NCBI GenBank assembly: GCA_023428035.1
Contig: JAEYZO010000152.1
Span: 1-6,103, forward strand
Length of the DNA: 6,103 nt
From: Pseudomonadota bacterium
GTDB taxonomy: Bacteria > Myxococcota_A > Polyangia > Polyangiales > Ga0077539
Direction: 5' to 3'
Shown here in pieces: positions 5,685-6,103 of the stretch. Below the pieces are notes generated by a model. That model did not search any database, was not told the DNA's origin, and was given only the letters and a program-made list of their open reading frames with translations. Positions within the stretch are counted from its first letter, which is position 1. Every line of letters starts with the position of its first letter. The position numbers were made by a program, and so were the translations under genes.

Positions 5685-6103
5685 ATGGCTGAAGGACTCA
5701 ACAAGGCGATGCTCATCGGCAACCTCGGCGCCGACCCCGAGCTGAGGTTCACGCAGAACAACCGTCCGGTGCTGAAGTTCCGCATCGCGACGACGGAGTC
5801 GTACGTCGACCAGAACAAGGCCCGGCAAGAGGTCACCCACTGGCACAACATCGTGGTGTGGGGCCCCCGGGGCGAGGCGCTGTCGAAGTACCTGCACAAG
5901 GGCAGCAGGGTCTACATCGAGGGCCGCATCGAGACGCGCTCCTACGACGACCAGCAGGGCGTGAAGCGCGTCGCGACCGACATCGTGGCGAACCAGATCC
6001 TGCTCCTCGACGGGCGCCCCGGCGGCGGCGGTGAGGGCGGCGGTGGAGGCGGCGGGGGCTACAGCGGCGGTCGCAGCAGCGGCGGCGGCGGTGGCTACGG
6101 CGG
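5685..6103 (+). CDS. ssb: Single-stranded DNA-binding protein SSB (3' partial)
   Basis: The first 139 codons of ssb; the window ends before the stop. SSB binds and protects single-stranded DNA during replication, recombination and repair, and recruits partners through an acidic C-terminal tip that lies outside the window. The OB fold covers about residues 5-108: LNKAMLIGNLGADPELRF (5-22), EVTHWHNIVVWG (49-60) and YLHKGSRVYIEGRIETRSY (69-87) are unmistakable. W53 corresponds to E. coli Trp54. By hand alignment, E. coli Trp40 and Trp88 are replaced by Y40 and Y87, and Phe60 by W59, so the stacking residues stay aromatic. From residue 113 the tail is almost all glycine with scattered Y, S and R, the disordered linker of bacterial SSBs. 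The gene has its own promoter candidate and Shine-Dalgarno sequence and appears separate from the upstream glycosyltransferase. Confidence 0.96.
   Translation, partial: MAEGLNKAMLIGNLGADPELRFTQNNRPVLKFRIATTESYVDQNKARQEVTHWHNIVVWGPRGEALSKYLHKGSRVYIEGRIETRSYDDQQGVKRVATDIVANQILLLDGRPGGGGEGGGGGGGGYSGGRSSGGGGGYG
6021..6103 (+). repeat. Low-complexity GGC/GGT tract encoding the SSB glycine-rich linker
   Basis: Runs of GGC, GGT, GGA and GGG codons encode four and then eight consecutive glycines (residues 113-116 and 118-125), then Y/S/R-spaced glycine blocks to the window edge. Such tracts can change length by slippage and can be misassembled. This is coding sequence of ssb, not an independent element. 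Confidence 0.8.

Noticed and set aside
6021..6103. Triplet-repeat or CRISPR-like array at the right edge
   Set aside because: The GGC/GGT repetition is in frame with ssb and encodes the normal glycine-rich linker; there are no spaced identical repeats.
1..6103. Mobile element, phage, defence or CRISPR system
   Set aside because: I saw no transposase, integrase, nuclease, terminal repeats or repeat-spacer pattern, and composition and codon use appear uniform across the window.

Overview
The window is very GC-rich (about 70% by eye), and the third codon positions of every convincing gene are almost all G or C. Together with a cysteine-rich lipoprotein carrying an IgGFc-binding-type domain and an amidohydrolase of the '5'-deoxyadenosine deaminase' type, this points to a myxobacterium-like member of the Myxococcota (Deltaproteobacteria in the older sense). 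That assignment rests on family resemblance and composition; there is no rRNA or other decisive marker here.

Layout. On the minus strand, from 1426 down to 89, lies a complete metal-dependent amidohydrolase/deaminase. Its stop codon overlaps by 4 bases (GTGA) a possible second minus-strand gene that leaves the window at position 1. A 97-base divergent intergenic region (1427-1523), holding a small perfect inverted repeat, separates it from a plus-strand run of three closely spaced genes: a secreted or surface lipoprotein with two cysteine-rich modules and an IgGFc-binding-type domain (1524-3302), a small strongly basic protein of unknown function with a TTG start (3308-3781), and a polytopic GT-C glycosyltransferase of the ArnT/PMT type (3802-5568). 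Gaps of 5 and 20 bases suggest these three are co-transcribed. After a 116-base intergenic region with a dyad, a plausible sigma-70-like promoter and a clear Shine-Dalgarno sequence comes ssb, the single-stranded DNA-binding protein, cut by the window edge inside its glycine-rich tail.

How the genes fit together. The deaminase (nucleoside salvage) and ssb (replication and repair) look like independent housekeeping genes. The middle trio is envelope-related: an exported lipoprotein beside a membrane glycosyltransferase that should use a polyprenyl-phosphate-linked sugar. A functional link between them is only inferred from their adjacency. I found no mobile element, CRISPR array, tRNA or rRNA, and no clear sign of a new defence or other multi-gene system. 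No stretch over 300 bases is without a gene.
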